This document shows positions 34,396 to 43,560 of a stretch of DNA of 64,000 nt, piece after piece. Under the pieces are notes generated by a model that saw nothing but the letters and a program-made list of their open reading frames with translations, made no database searches and was not told the origin of the DNA. Made by a program: the position numbers and the translations under genes. This stretch comes from Lewinellaceae bacterium (GTDB lineage Bacteria; Bacteroidota; Bacteroidia; Chitinophagales; Saprospiraceae): NCBI GenBank assembly GCA_020636105.1, contig JACJYL010000001.1, positions 3,286,001-3,350,000 of the forward strand. The letters are read 5' to 3'. Every line of letters starts with the position of its first letter. Position 1 is the stretch's first letter.

Positions 34396-35664
34396 ATGAA
34401 TATCTTAATCCTTGGAAGTGGAGGCCGCGAACACACTTTTGCGTGGAAAATCAAACAGAGTTCACAGTGTAGAAAATTATTTATCGCCCCGGGTAATGCC
34501 GGAACGGCAGCTTTGGGCGTAAATGTGGCCATGGATCCTAACGATTTTGAAGCCGTAAAGGATTTTGTTCTGGCCAATGCCGTGGATATGGTGGTGGTAG
34601 GTCCTGAGGAACCCCTGGTAAGAGGTATTTATGATTATTTTAAAGCAGAGCCTTTACTGGCGAATGTTTTGTTGATCGGGCCTTCTGCTGAAGGAGCCCG
34701 CCTGGAAGGCAGCAAGGCTTTTGCCAAGGCCTTTATGGAGGAATTTGGCATTCCAACCGCCGGGTATCGTGAATTTACGGAAGCCAGTCTTGAAAAAGGA
34801 CTGGAATACCTTGCCTCAAAAACGCCGCCTATTGTATTGAAAGCCGATGGCCTGGCAGCCGGAAAAGGGGTACTCATTTGCACTACAGTGGAAGAAGCAC
34901 AGGCCGAATTTCAGGCCATGCTGAGTGGAAAATTCGGCGCAGCCGGGCGTACTGTGGTGGTAGAGGATTTCCTGAACGGGATTGAATTTTCCGTTTTTGT
35001 AGTCACGGACGGACAACATTATAAAATACTGCCCGTAGCCAAAGATTACAAACGTATCGGCGAGGGAGATACCGGACTGAATACCGGAGGAATGGGGGCT
35101 GTTTCTCCCGTTTCATTTGTGGATGACACCCTTATGGCTAAAGTGGAAGAGCAGGTCATAAAACCTACTATTGAAGGAATAAAGGCAAGGGGAATGGCCT
35201 ACCAGGGATTTGTTTTCCTGGGGATGATCAAGGTTGGGGAAAACCCGATGGTGATCGAATACAATTGCAGAATGGGAGATCCCGAAACAGAAGTCGTTTT
35301 TCCACGTACTAAAAATGATATGGTGGAATTGCTCAAGGCCACTGCGGAAATCCGATTGAACGAAATTGAAATCGAAAAAGACGAACGGGCGGCAACCACT
35401 GTAATGTTGGTTTCCGGCGGATATCCTGAACATTATGAAAAAGGGAAAATTATTACGGGTTTGGAAAAAACAGGGGGTAGCATCATTTTTCATGCAGGAA
35501 CTAAAACAGCTGGAAACGAGGTGCTCACCAACGGTGGGCGAGTGATTGCCATCACTTCATATGGTGCCACAGTGGCAGAAGCCCTGGAAGTATCCCGGAA
35601 AAATGCTGAAATTATTGACTTCGGCGGAAAATATTTTCGAAGGGATATCGGTTTTGATGTCTAA
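34396..35664 (+). CDS. purD: Phosphoribosylamine-glycine ligase
   Basis: The 422-residue GAR synthetase joins phosphoribosylamine and glycine with ATP, the second step of purine synthesis. ILGSGGREHTFAWK is at 5-18, the ATP-grasp loops include IVLKADGLAAGKGV, and the metal-binding site lies around VIEYNCRMGDPETE. The length is typical of monofunctional bacterial PurD. It is downstream of prfC in the same orientation. purN at 30486 is on the other strand. Confidence 0.97.
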   Translation: MNILILGSGGREHTFAWKIKQSSQCRKLFIAPGNAGTAALGVNVAMDPNDFEAVKDFVLANAVDMVVVGPEEPLVRGIYDYFKAEPLLANVLLIGPSAEGARLEGSKAFAKAFMEEFGIPTAGYREFTEASLEKGLEYLASKTPPIVLKADGLAAGKGVLICTTVEEAQAEFQAMLSGKFGAAGRTVVVEDFLNGIEFSVFVVTDGQHYKILPVAKDYKRIGEGDTGLNTGGMGAVSPVSFVDDTLMAKVEEQVIKPTIEGIKARGMAYQGFVFLGMIKVGENPMVIEYNCRMGDPETEVVFPRTKNDMVELLKATAEIRLNEIEIEKDERAATTVMLVSGGYPEHYEKGKIITGLEKTGGSIIFHAGTKTAGNEVLTNGGRVIAITSYGATVAEALEVSRKNAEIIDFGGKYFRRDIGFDV

Positions 35665-35809
35665 TAATAAATTATTCCAATGGTTAAAAAGCAAGTCGGG
35701 ATTTTATCAGGCTAGTATAAAAGCCTAATCAGAGCTGGTAATTCATCAAACTCTTCAAACCGGCTCGTCCTAAAATTCAGCTTTGCTGAATATGTCATAG
35801 AATTTTTTT

Positions 35810-35817
35810 TAATTTTG
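35810..35817 (+). promoter_or_regulatory. Promoter -7 element of the foldase cluster
   Basis: TAATTTTG matches TAnnTTTG and is 25 nt before the start codon of the first PPIase gene. A TTG at 35783-35785 gives a spacing of 24 nt, slightly long. Confidence 0.55.
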
Positions 35818-35842
35818 CAACGATTTTTCAAAAGCTAAATAA

Positions 35843-37825
35843 ATGGGAATCATGATAAAACGCATCACTTTCACTTTAGTGTGCATGACAATTTTTGCGT
35901 TAAGCATTTTTGCACAAAACGACGATCCGATCCTTTTTACCGTACAGGGAAATCCTGTTCACGTATCGGAATTCAATTACATCTACAGCAAAACCAATGG
36001 AGATAAGGCCGACTATTCCAAAGAAAGCCTTGAGGAATACCTGGATCTTTATGTTAAATTTAAGTTGAAGGTTCAAAAGGCAAGAGACCTTAAACTGGAT
36101 ACCATTCCTTCCTTAAAGCAGGAGCTGGAAGGTTATCGCAAACAACTGGCCGATTCGTACCTTATCGACAAAGGTGTGGCAGATAAGCTGATCCAGGAAG
36201 CATACGACCGCATACAGTTTGACGTGGATATCAGTCATATACTCATCGGGTGTCCTGAAGATGCCCCCCCAAGTGACACGCTGAATGCGTATGAAAGAAT
36301 TATGGCCATTAAGCAGGAATTGGCGAATGGAGCTGATTTCGGAACACTGGCCCAAAGCAAATCAACGGACCAGTCGGCACCCAAAAATAGGGGCCACGTA
36401 GGGTATGTGACAGCGCTCTTTCCAAAAGGCTTGTATGCGCTGGAAACCGCTGCATATGGTGCCGAGTTGAACAAACCGGTGGGGCCGGTAAGAACTACTG
36501 CCGGATATCATATGGTATTGGTACATGACCGCAGGCCTGCAAGGGGCGAAATGGAAGCCTCACACATATTAATCCGTAAGACCAAAGAAGATAATGGCCA
36601 GGCCAAAAAGAAAATCGATGACATTTATGCCTCTCTGATGGCCGGTGCTGATTTTGATGAAACTGCCACAAAATTATCGGAAGATTCTCAAACAGCCAAT
36701 AACAAAGGGTATATCGGATTTTTTGGAATCAACCGTTATGAAAAATCTTTTGAAGATGCCGCTTTTTCCATCACGGAAGATGGCGGAATCTGTAAACCTG
36801 TAGAAACTTCAGTAGGTTGGCACATTATAAAGCGCATAAGTAAAAAAGACATACAACCATTTAACATTGAGAAAAGTCGTTTAAATGGTAATATTCGGAA
36901 AGATCCGCGCTTTGAAGGCGCCAAGCTGGCTATGTTGAACCGGATCAAAAGGGAAGGAAACTTTAAGGAAAACTCGGAAGTACTGGACAAATTTATTGAA
37001 GGCCTTACCGATACCTTCCTGACCTTCCGCTGGAATGCTCCGGAACCGAAATCAACAGAATTTCTGTTTTCCCTCGGCGATGACTTCAAAGTTACCCTGG
37101 GCGATTTTACCGATTACTTAGGGCAAGCTTCCCGGAAGCGTTTGCGTATGAGCAGACGCCAGGGACCGGAATTTGCCGCACGGTCGCTTTATGCAGAATA
37201 CCTGGATGAGAACCTCCTGAAATACGAAGAAACGCAGTTGACTGAAAAATATCCTGAATTCAAGGCCCTGATGCGGGAATACGAGGAAGGCATATTGTTG
37301 TTTGAAACCACCAAGAAACTGGTATGGGATAAAGCCTCTGAAGATACGGTTGGATTAAAGAAATTTTTTGAAGAAAAGATCCAGGGAAAATATCGTTGGG
37401 CTAAAAGAGCGGTAACGGATGTTTATGATATCGCAGCAAAATATGCTGATCAGGCTAAGGAAATTTCAGAATTTGCCGCAAACCATACCGCTGATGAAGT
37501 GAAGGCAAAATTCAACGAAACTGATCCTTCCGTTGTTTCTGTTGTAGATAAGACCTTTGAAGAGAACCGCAATGCTGAAATGAGAACCATGAAATGGGCT
37601 CCCGGGCAGGTTTCGGAAATGATCGTTCACCCGCGGACAGGCAATGTTAAGTTTTACAAAATCAGGGAAATTTTGCCCGTATCTAATAAAAAACTGGAAG
37701 AAGCAAGAGGTTACGTAGTGGCTGACTATCAGGATTATCTCGAAAAACAGTGGGTAACGCAGCTGCAAAATGACTATACGGTAGAAATCAATAAAAAGGT
37801 TTTAAAGAACCTCATAAAAAAATAA
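35843..37825 (+). CDS. Periplasmic peptidyl-prolyl isomerase with two parvulin domains
   Basis: A 660-residue foldase of the PpiD/SurA type. The signal peptide is at about 1-25 (FALSIFAQ). A SurA-like N-terminal helical region (30-125) precedes two parvulin domains at about 128-230 (ISHILIGC, then GHVGYVTALF) and 236-340 (ASHILIRK, then GYIGFFGINRYEKSFEDAAF). Residues 350-660 form a large helical C-terminal domain. It should chaperone outer-membrane proteins through the periplasm. It is the first of three linked foldase genes. An ATG four codons downstream (MIKRITF) is an alternative start. Confidence 0.93.
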   Translation: MGIMIKRITFTLVCMTIFALSIFAQNDDPILFTVQGNPVHVSEFNYIYSKTNGDKADYSKESLEEYLDLYVKFKLKVQKARDLKLDTIPSLKQELEGYRKQLADSYLIDKGVADKLIQEAYDRIQFDVDISHILIGCPEDAPPSDTLNAYERIMAIKQELANGADFGTLAQSKSTDQSAPKNRGHVGYVTALFPKGLYALETAAYGAELNKPVGPVRTTAGYHMVLVHDRRPARGEMEASHILIRKTKEDNGQAKKKIDDIYASLMAGADFDETATKLSEDSQTANNKGYIGFFGINRYEKSFEDAAFSITEDGGICKPVETSVGWHIIKRISKKDIQPFNIEKSRLNGNIRKDPRFEGAKLAMLNRIKREGNFKENSEVLDKFIEGLTDTFLTFRWNAPEPKSTEFLFSLGDDFKVTLGDFTDYLGQASRKRLRMSRRQGPEFAARSLYAEYLDENLLKYEETQLTEKYPEFKALMREYEEGILLFETTKKLVWDKASEDTVGLKKFFEEKIQGKYRWAKRAVTDVYDIAAKYADQAKEISEFAANHTADEVKAKFNETDPSVVSVVDKTFEENRNAEMRTMKWAPGQVSEMIVHPRTGNVKFYKIREILPVSNKKLEEARGYVVADYQDYLEKQWVTQLQNDYTVEINKKVLKNLIKK

Positions 37826-37856
37826 TACGCTGGAAAAAGTAACAGGCATATTTATT

Positions 37857-38690
37857 ATGTTGGCATTATTGCTGACCATGGCTTCCTGCCAATCTTCGGA
37901 CAAAGAAAACAGCGAAGATAAGCTGCTTGCACAGGTGCACAGTAAAAAACTCTATTTGTCCGAAATGGATGGCATGTTCCCCGAAGGAACTACTGCGGAA
38001 GACAGTTCTGCTACGATAAGGGCTTATGTACAACGATGGCTGAGAGAATCCCTTTTGCAGCATGAAGCAGAGGTCAATTTACCTCCTGATCTCAATATTG
38101 ATAAGCTGGTCAGGACCTACCGGGCTTCTTTGATCACCCACAACTACGAAGTGGCGTTGGCCGAACAATTGCTGGATTCTACGATTTCCCAGGCTGAGCT
38201 CAACGATTTTTACGAAAAAAATAAAGAGCAGTATCAGCTGGAAACGCCTATCGTTCGCTGCCATTTTATTAAAGTCCAGTTGCCGGTACCTGAAGAGGAT
38301 AATTTGCGAAAGCTTTGGAACAGCAATAAAAAGGAGGACCTGGAAAAGCTGATCAAATATTGCAATAAAAATACTGCGGTACATATTCTTGAGGACAGCA
38401 TTTGGTACGATCTTGATGATATTGCCGTCGAACTTCCTCCGGGTACACTTACGGCTGACAATGTGGGTTCGAAAAAGGATTTTACCCAGCGGGATGCTAA
38501 CTTTCAGTATTATTTCAGGTTGTTCGAATCCAAAAACAGGAAAGATATTGCACCTCTTTCCTATATTGAAGGCCAGGCCCGGAAAGTCATCCTGCATAAC
38601 AGGAAGATAAAATTGCTTTCGGATACCAAAGAAGAGTTATATGAACGGGAAATGCGCCGGGGAAATGTCAAAATTTTTGATGCAAATTAG
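37857..38690 (+). CDS. SurA/PpiC-like lipoprotein foldase
   Basis: A protein of 277 residues from ATG 37857, but the N-terminus MLALLLTMASC is too short and uncharged for a lipoprotein signal. An in-frame CTG at 37830, 5 nt after the preceding stop, would give a proper signal starting EKVTGIFIMLALLLTMASC, so initiation at a non-ATG codon is likely. The lipobox Cys is followed by QSSDKENSEDK. The rest is helical and SurA_N-like (KLYLSEMDGMFP, STIRAYVQRWLRESLLQHEAE), without a full parvulin domain by eye. It is the middle gene of the foldase cluster. Confidence 0.78.
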   Translation: MLALLLTMASCQSSDKENSEDKLLAQVHSKKLYLSEMDGMFPEGTTAEDSSATIRAYVQRWLRESLLQHEAEVNLPPDLNIDKLVRTYRASLITHNYEVALAEQLLDSTISQAELNDFYEKNKEQYQLETPIVRCHFIKVQLPVPEEDNLRKLWNSNKKEDLEKLIKYCNKNTAVHILEDSIWYDLDDIAVELPPGTLTADNVGSKKDFTQRDANFQYYFRLFESKNRKDIAPLSYIEGQARKVILHNRKIKLLSDTKEELYEREMRRGNVKIFDAN

Positions 38691-38801
38691 ATTAAAGCCT
38701 TGTAGCGGAATGACCGGATTGTAGTGGTTTTCCACTTTTTGATAAAAAATTCTACAAAACCCTCAAAGAGGTAAAGTTTTGTAACAGAAAAAAATAAACA
38801 G

Positions 38802-40157
38802 ATGAACAGAGTTTTTTTGCTTTTAATAATGCTGGGTTTGGCGGTAACGGGCTGGGGACAGCGCGAGGTGATTGATAAGGTGGTGGCTACCGTAGGGGGC
38901 GAATTGGTATTGTTATCCGATGTAGAGGAACAATTGGCCCTGGCAAAGGATCAGCGAGGTGCCATGCCGGAAGGCGCACGATGCGAGATACTCACCAGTA
39001 TAATGGTCACAAAATTGTTGCTTAACCAGGCAAAACTCGATAGTATCGAAGTAGCGGAAGAGCAGGTAGAGACACAACTGGATGCCAGGATTGAACAGAT
39101 TTTAGCCTATATGGGGGGTGATGTGCTCCAATTCGAGGCTTATTACGGACAGTCTATTGACGAGGTTAAAGACCGTTTCAGGGAAGATCTCAGGGATCAG
39201 ATGCTGACCGAACAGATGCGTAATCAGATCATGACAGACATTTCGGTGACCCCTTCGGAAGTAAAAGCTTTTTTCAATAAAATCCCGGTGGATAGCTTGC
39301 CTTACTTCAATGCAGAAGTTGAGGTGGGAGAGATCGTTTATAAACCTGTGGTAAATGAAATCGAAAGGCAGAAGAGCATCGATCAGTTGACGGAGATCCG
39401 CCGCCAGATCGTTGAAGAAGGCGCAGATTTTGGAGAGATGGCCAAAAAATATTCCAGTGATGCTTCCGGTCAGGTTGGAGGGGATCTGGGTTGGGCCAAG
39501 CGGGGAAAATATGTCGCTGCTTTTGAGGCGGCGGCCTATAAACTGGAAAAGGACCAGGTTTCACCGATTGTAAAATCGGAATTCGGATACCACCTCATTC
39601 AGATGCTTGAAAGACGTGGCAATTCCATCCATGTACGGCATATTTTATTGCGCCCGGAGATTACCGATGAAGATATGGCTCTTGCCAAAGCTCACCTGGA
39701 TACGGTTCGCATGCTCGTTCAGACTGACTCCATCAGCTTTTCACAGGCTGTGAAAACCTATTCCGAAGAAAGTGCCCAGAGCTACAACAACGATGGGCGC
39801 ATGGTGAACCAGATTACCGGCAATACCTTTTTTGAAATTGGTGATCTCGATCCTGATGTCTATTTCGCACTGGACACCCTCGACCTCGGAGAGGTGTCAG
39901 CTCCTTTTGAATATGCGGTTCCTCCGGGTGATACATATTTCCGTATCGTTCAATTACAGTCGAAAACGTCTCCACACAAAGCAAACCTCAGACAGGATTA
40001 TTCAAAAATAAAACAGGCAGCCATACAGTCCAAACAAAGTGAATTTATCAACGATTGGGTATTGGAGAAAATCGAAGGCACCTACATTGCCGTGGATGCC
40101 ATGTACGATGGATGCCCTACGCTTCAGGGGTGGAATAAGCATGCATTGAGACAATAG
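38802..40157 (+). CDS. surA: SurA-like periplasmic chaperone/peptidyl-prolyl isomerase
   Basis: A 451-residue SurA. The signal peptide is at about 1-19 (GLAVTGWGQ). The SurA N-domain begins IDKVVATVGGELVLLSDVEEQ and includes EARCEILTSIM-like helices to about residue 170. Two parvulin domains follow: the first at about 172-275 with GGDLGWAKRGKYVAAFEAAA and a FGYHLIQMLERRG end, the second at about 278-385 starting VRHILLRPE. It should carry beta-barrel precursors to the BAM machinery. The third gene of the cluster is followed by a strong terminator. Confidence 0.93.
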   Translation: MNRVFLLLIMLGLAVTGWGQREVIDKVVATVGGELVLLSDVEEQLALAKDQRGAMPEGARCEILTSIMVTKLLLNQAKLDSIEVAEEQVETQLDARIEQILAYMGGDVLQFEAYYGQSIDEVKDRFREDLRDQMLTEQMRNQIMTDISVTPSEVKAFFNKIPVDSLPYFNAEVEVGEIVYKPVVNEIERQKSIDQLTEIRRQIVEEGADFGEMAKKYSSDASGQVGGDLGWAKRGKYVAAFEAAAYKLEKDQVSPIVKSEFGYHLIQMLERRGNSIHVRHILLRPEITDEDMALAKAHLDTVRMLVQTDSISFSQAVKTYSEESAQSYNNDGRMVNQITGNTFFEIGDLDPDVYFALDTLDLGEVSAPFEYAVPPGDTYFRIVQLQSKTSPHKANLRQDYSKIKQAAIQSKQSEFINDWVLEKIEGTYIAVDAMYDGCPTLQGWNKHALRQ

Positions 40158-40170
40158 CACTTTCCAATGA

Positions 40171-40219
40171 ATAATAAAAAAGGCCGGCCTGTAATTTGGG
40201 CCGGCCTTTTTTATTATTA
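40171..40219 (+). terminator. Intrinsic terminator after surA
   Basis: Arms of 20 nt, AATAATAAAAAAGGCCGGCC and its complement at 40200-40219, with a 9-nt loop and a T-run. It closes the three-gene foldase unit. The core GGCCGGCC resembles the terminator at 28277. Confidence 0.9.
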
Positions 40220-40305
40220 CAGGAATTCAATTTTAAAAATTCAACTTTTACGCTACTTGCCTGTTTTAGTCAGGGCAGAGAATTTTTTAAAAAATACAAA
40301 ACATA

Positions 40306-41346
40306 ATGGAATACACAACACTGGGGAAAACTGACCTGCACGTAAGCAGGATATGCCTGGGAACGATGACTTTCGGGGAGCAAAATACAGAAGCCGAAGG
40401 CCACGAGCAGCTGGATTACGCTCTGGATCATGGCATTAACTTCATAGACACGGCTGAAATGTATTCCGTTCCGGGCCGAAAAGAAACACAGGGCAGCACG
40501 GAGCGAATCATCGGCTCCTGGATTCAAAAAAAGAAAAACAGGGATAAATTCATCCTCGCCACAAAAATTACAGGGCCTTCCCCAAGCTTTACCTTTCTCC
40601 GGGACCCCTTAAATTTTAGCAAACAACAGATCAACGAGGCGATTAACGGTAGCCTGGACCGGTTGAAAACGGATTATGTGGATCTTTATCAATTACATTG
40701 GCCGGAAAGGAATGTCAATAATTTCAGCCAGCGTGGATATAAGCATAAAACGGACGAAGGCTGGGAGGATAATTTGCTGGAGGTGTTGCAATCTATGGAG
40801 GAACTGATTGATTCCGGCAAAGTGCGTCATTTTGGCGTCTCCAATGAAACGCCCTGGGGGTTAATGCGATTTTTGCAACTGGCAGAACAGCATGGCCTGT
40901 CACGGTGCATCAGTATCCAAAATCCCTTTAACCTGCTCAACAGGACTTTTGAGATCGGGTTGGCAGAAATTGCCATGCGGGAACAGGTGAGTTTACTCGC
41001 GTATTCTCCAATGGGTTTTGGTTTGTTGTCCGGAAAATACCACAGAGGAGAAGCCACTTCATTTTCGAGAATCAATCAATTCAAGCAGATGGCTCGTTAT
41101 AGCCGGCCCCAGGCTTATGAAGCCAGCCGGTTATATCTTGAGATCGCGGAGGCAAACGAATTGAATCCTGCTCAAATGGCTCTGGCGTTTGTCAATCAAC
41201 AACCTTTTACAGGAAGTAATATTATCGGGGCCACGAATCTCGAGCAACTGAGGGAAAATATGGAAAGTATTCAACTGAAATTAAGCCCGGAAGTTTTAAA
41301 AGCTATTGAGGAAGTTCATGAAACCATTCCCAATCCGGCTCCGTAA
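40306..41346 (+). CDS. Aldo/keto reductase, Tas-like
   Basis: A 346-residue NADPH-dependent aldo/keto reductase of the Tas/YajO type. The catalytic tetrad is visible as Asp48, Tyr53 (IDTAEMYS), Lys87 (LATKITG) and His131 (YQLHWPER). The cofactor end has NIIGATNLEQLREN near the C-terminus. The substrate cannot be read from the sequence. It is a single-gene unit between the foldase terminator and the repeat-rich gap. Confidence 0.92.
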   Translation: MEYTTLGKTDLHVSRICLGTMTFGEQNTEAEGHEQLDYALDHGINFIDTAEMYSVPGRKETQGSTERIIGSWIQKKKNRDKFILATKITGPSPSFTFLRDPLNFSKQQINEAINGSLDRLKTDYVDLYQLHWPERNVNNFSQRGYKHKTDEGWEDNLLEVLQSMEELIDSGKVRHFGVSNETPWGLMRFLQLAEQHGLSRCISIQNPFNLLNRTFEIGLAEIAMREQVSLLAYSPMGFGLLSGKYHRGEATSFSRINQFKQMARYSRPQAYEASRLYLEIAEANELNPAQMALAFVNQQPFTGSNIIGATNLEQLRENMESIQLKLSPEVLKAIEEVHETIPNPAP

Positions 41347-41355
41347 GAAGAGACA

Positions 41356-41440
41356 AAAAAACATGAGTTATCCCGGCATTTCAACAATTGTCTAAACTGA
41401 AGATTATAGGATTATTTGAAGTATTTTTTAAATGTAAAAT
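41356..41440 (+). repeat. Dispersed intergenic repeat, copy B
   Basis: Second copy of the element at 1-90. The left end AAACATGAGTTATCCCGG and the right end (30 exact nt, about 41410-41439) match copy A on its minus strand, and the middle is diverged. The left motif starts again right afterwards, at about 41443-41460 (AACATGAATCATCCCGAATT), like the start of a tandem partner. Confidence 0.75.
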
Positions 41441-41840
41441 AAAACATGAATCATCCCGAATTTTTTAATTCAAATGGATGCTAAAAATATATTAACAATA
41501 TTTATCTGCAATATATTCAACTCCTTCAGACCTGTCTTCCGGCGACGCCAGGTAGAGTTGAGATTGTTATTGTTTGATTCCCAATGGATTACATTCATTG
41601 CCATTAATACCTGCCGGCAGGCAGGTTAATTCCCTTCGGGAAATGGATTAAGAATAGAGTTAATTTTTAAAAAGAAGATTAAATTTATCCCCGAATGGGG
41701 ATAAATATCAATAACGCAGTATGAAATACTGCCAAAAAAGGGACAAAACCCAACTCTGAAAGAGTTGAATGTAACCTGTTTCAAATTTAAAAAAAAACTT
41801 AAAAAGTTATAATTACCTGACAATCAGTTTATAGAAAAAA
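41441..41840. repeat. Cluster of short hairpins in the gap after the aldo/keto reductase
   Basis: Within about 41590-41820 several small perfect hairpins sit close together: TTCCC-TTC-GGGAA, TTATCCCC-GAAT-GGGGATAA, CAGTAT-GAA-ATACTG and CAACTCT-GAA-AGAGTTG, plus a CTGCCGGCAGGCAG palindrome. Three of the four have GAA or GAAT at the tip. There is no gene frame that I believe. The pattern recalls REP-type elements, but none was found elsewhere in the window. Confidence 0.6.
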
Positions 41841-41875
41841 ATCCCAAACTTTGCCGGTCGGCAAAATTCGGGATT
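41841..41875 (-). terminator. Terminator of the FadL-like gene
   Basis: A 16-bp stem with two mismatches (ATCCCAAACTTTGCCG and its near-complement) followed on the minus strand by TTTTTTCTAT. It lies about 45 nt past the stop at 41921. Confidence 0.8.
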
Positions 41876-41920
41876 CATATTTGGCTTTCCCGGCAGAACC
41901 TGCGCTAGGTTAAGTCTTAA

Positions 41921-43396
41921 TCAAAACCTAAAGCCCAACGTAAGCACTATATTACCTACAACATTGTTATTGTCCACCTTTTGAACCGGAGCTTCGTAAG
42001 TGCGGTAAGGCACATAAGTCTCCTTGGATACACTGTTTTTGTAAGCGATATCTACAAATACAACACGTGAACGAACCCCGGCGCCCAGGCTGAAAGCTGT
42101 TTTAATGGTATTATCGCCTTCTATCGGCGATTGATCAAATTCCAGTCCGCCCCTCAGTCTGAACATATCTAAAGCAACTTCGCCTCCAACGCGAATGTTG
42201 AGCGCTGATTTCAGGTTTTGAGCGATAAGCTGATTGGCATCGCGTTCCTGTGCGATATATCCGTCATAGATCAACTCGGCCTTTGAATAGTTGAGGTATT
42301 CCAGGTCCGCAGAGACCAATCCTTTTTTCCCAACGATATAGGCGGCGCTTCCTATGAATCGCCATGGAGTGCGCAGGGAGTAGGAAAAATTCCCGTCAGG
42401 AGATGCTGCATATCCCTGACTCGGAGTGTCGGATAAGGTATAATTATAAGTCATGGTGGTATTGTAATTGTCGGTCAACTGATACAAGGTTGGGGTGTGA
42501 ATGGCCAATCCGAAACGCAACGCCTGGTTCAACCGGTAGATCACCCCCATTTTCAGGTTGATCCCCCCTCCGATGGTGTTGAGATATTCGGTGTATTCCA
42601 GGTCATCAAAGGTAGGAACATTGCCCACGGCCCCTTCGCCGTTATCTACTTCTGTATACACTTTTTCTTCCGTAAAACTGACAATCGGGAAACCCATGGT
42701 AAGGCCAACCATGACCTTTTCTTCAATATTTGCGGCCATCCCGACGACCAATTCTTTGATGCTGCCGCTTGTTTTCACCACTTGTTGTTTATTGGTCAGC
42801 GCATCTGGATAACCGTCGAAATCACTGTCATAATAACCGTCCTGGGGGTTGTCGAAAAGCGCTTCAGCATCAAAGGCGACCCCTGATTCAAATTCATCAA
42901 ACCCTTCCGATCCGTTGGCCAGCTCCTGGAAACGATTGACTATCGAGCCTTTTGAATCTCCTTCAAAATAAAAGTTCCGATTGAAGTCAGCCAGCTGGTT
43001 CATCCCAATGCCGAAATTGAAGGTAGGTACTTTGGTGCCGGGTCTATACATGGTGCGTACCATGCCAATATTATGAAAGTTGAATTTGTTTTTTGTTTCC
43101 CTCCACGTGGTATTTTTTGCATCATTGGTTAAAAGAGAATTAACCTCAACGTTGGTCATGCCCGGAGTGAATTCAAAAACGGATTTTCTGAACCAGGCCA
43201 GTCCCGCAGGATTGGTACTCATGACCGAAAAGTCGGCGCCCAGGGCACCCAATGCTCCACCCATCCCGAGAGACCTGGCGGTTCCTATTTGTGAATACTG
43301 AGAATACCGGACGGCATCCGTTTCATTTTGAGCCTGAGAATGTACTGATGTCAGAACAAAGAATAGGACGAGGAAAAAATATTTGTTTAGTTTCAT
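41921..43396 (-). CDS. OmpP1/FadL family outer-membrane transport protein
   Basis: A 491-residue beta-barrel of the FadL family. The signal peptide is at about 1-22 (LTSVHSQAQ). The mature N-terminus carries QIGTARSLGMGGALGALGAD and MSTNPAGLAWF, the hatch/NPA region of the family. Many alternating strands follow, and the protein ends in the aromatic VLTLGFRF, as barrels recognised by BAM do. It should let hydrophobic compounds across the outer membrane; the natural substrate is unknown. Confidence 0.9.
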   Translation of the reverse strand: MKLNKYFFLVLFFVLTSVHSQAQNETDAVRYSQYSQIGTARSLGMGGALGALGADFSVMSTNPAGLAWFRKSVFEFTPGMTNVEVNSLLTNDAKNTTWRETKNKFNFHNIGMVRTMYRPGTKVPTFNFGIGMNQLADFNRNFYFEGDSKGSIVNRFQELANGSEGFDEFESGVAFDAEALFDNPQDGYYDSDFDGYPDALTNKQQVVKTSGSIKELVVGMAANIEEKVMVGLTMGFPIVSFTEEKVYTEVDNGEGAVGNVPTFDDLEYTEYLNTIGGGINLKMGVIYRLNQALRFGLAIHTPTLYQLTDNYNTTMTYNYTLSDTPSQGYAASPDGNFSYSLRTPWRFIGSAAYIVGKKGLVSADLEYLNYSKAELIYDGYIAQERDANQLIAQNLKSALNIRVGGEVALDMFRLRGGLEFDQSPIEGDNTIKTAFSLGAGVRSRVVFVDIAYKNSVSKETYVPYRTYEAPVQKVDNNNVVGNIVLTLGFRF

Positions 43397-43560
43397 TACT
43401 TTATTATTTTCTTTCCCGTAGAGCTATAGCTCCTTTGCTTCCAACAAAGTTTCCTTAAGGCCAAAGGGAAAATAGCGCGGGATTTTAAGTTTTAAAAAAA
43501 TAGGGTGACCTCATGTATTTACACACCGACCACCCCATTTTGATATTTTAAGGTCTATGT

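Noticed and set aside
41626..41823. A 65-codon minus-strand frame in the repeat-rich gap
   Set aside because: It covers the hairpin cluster and the peptide is AT-driven low-complexity sequence.
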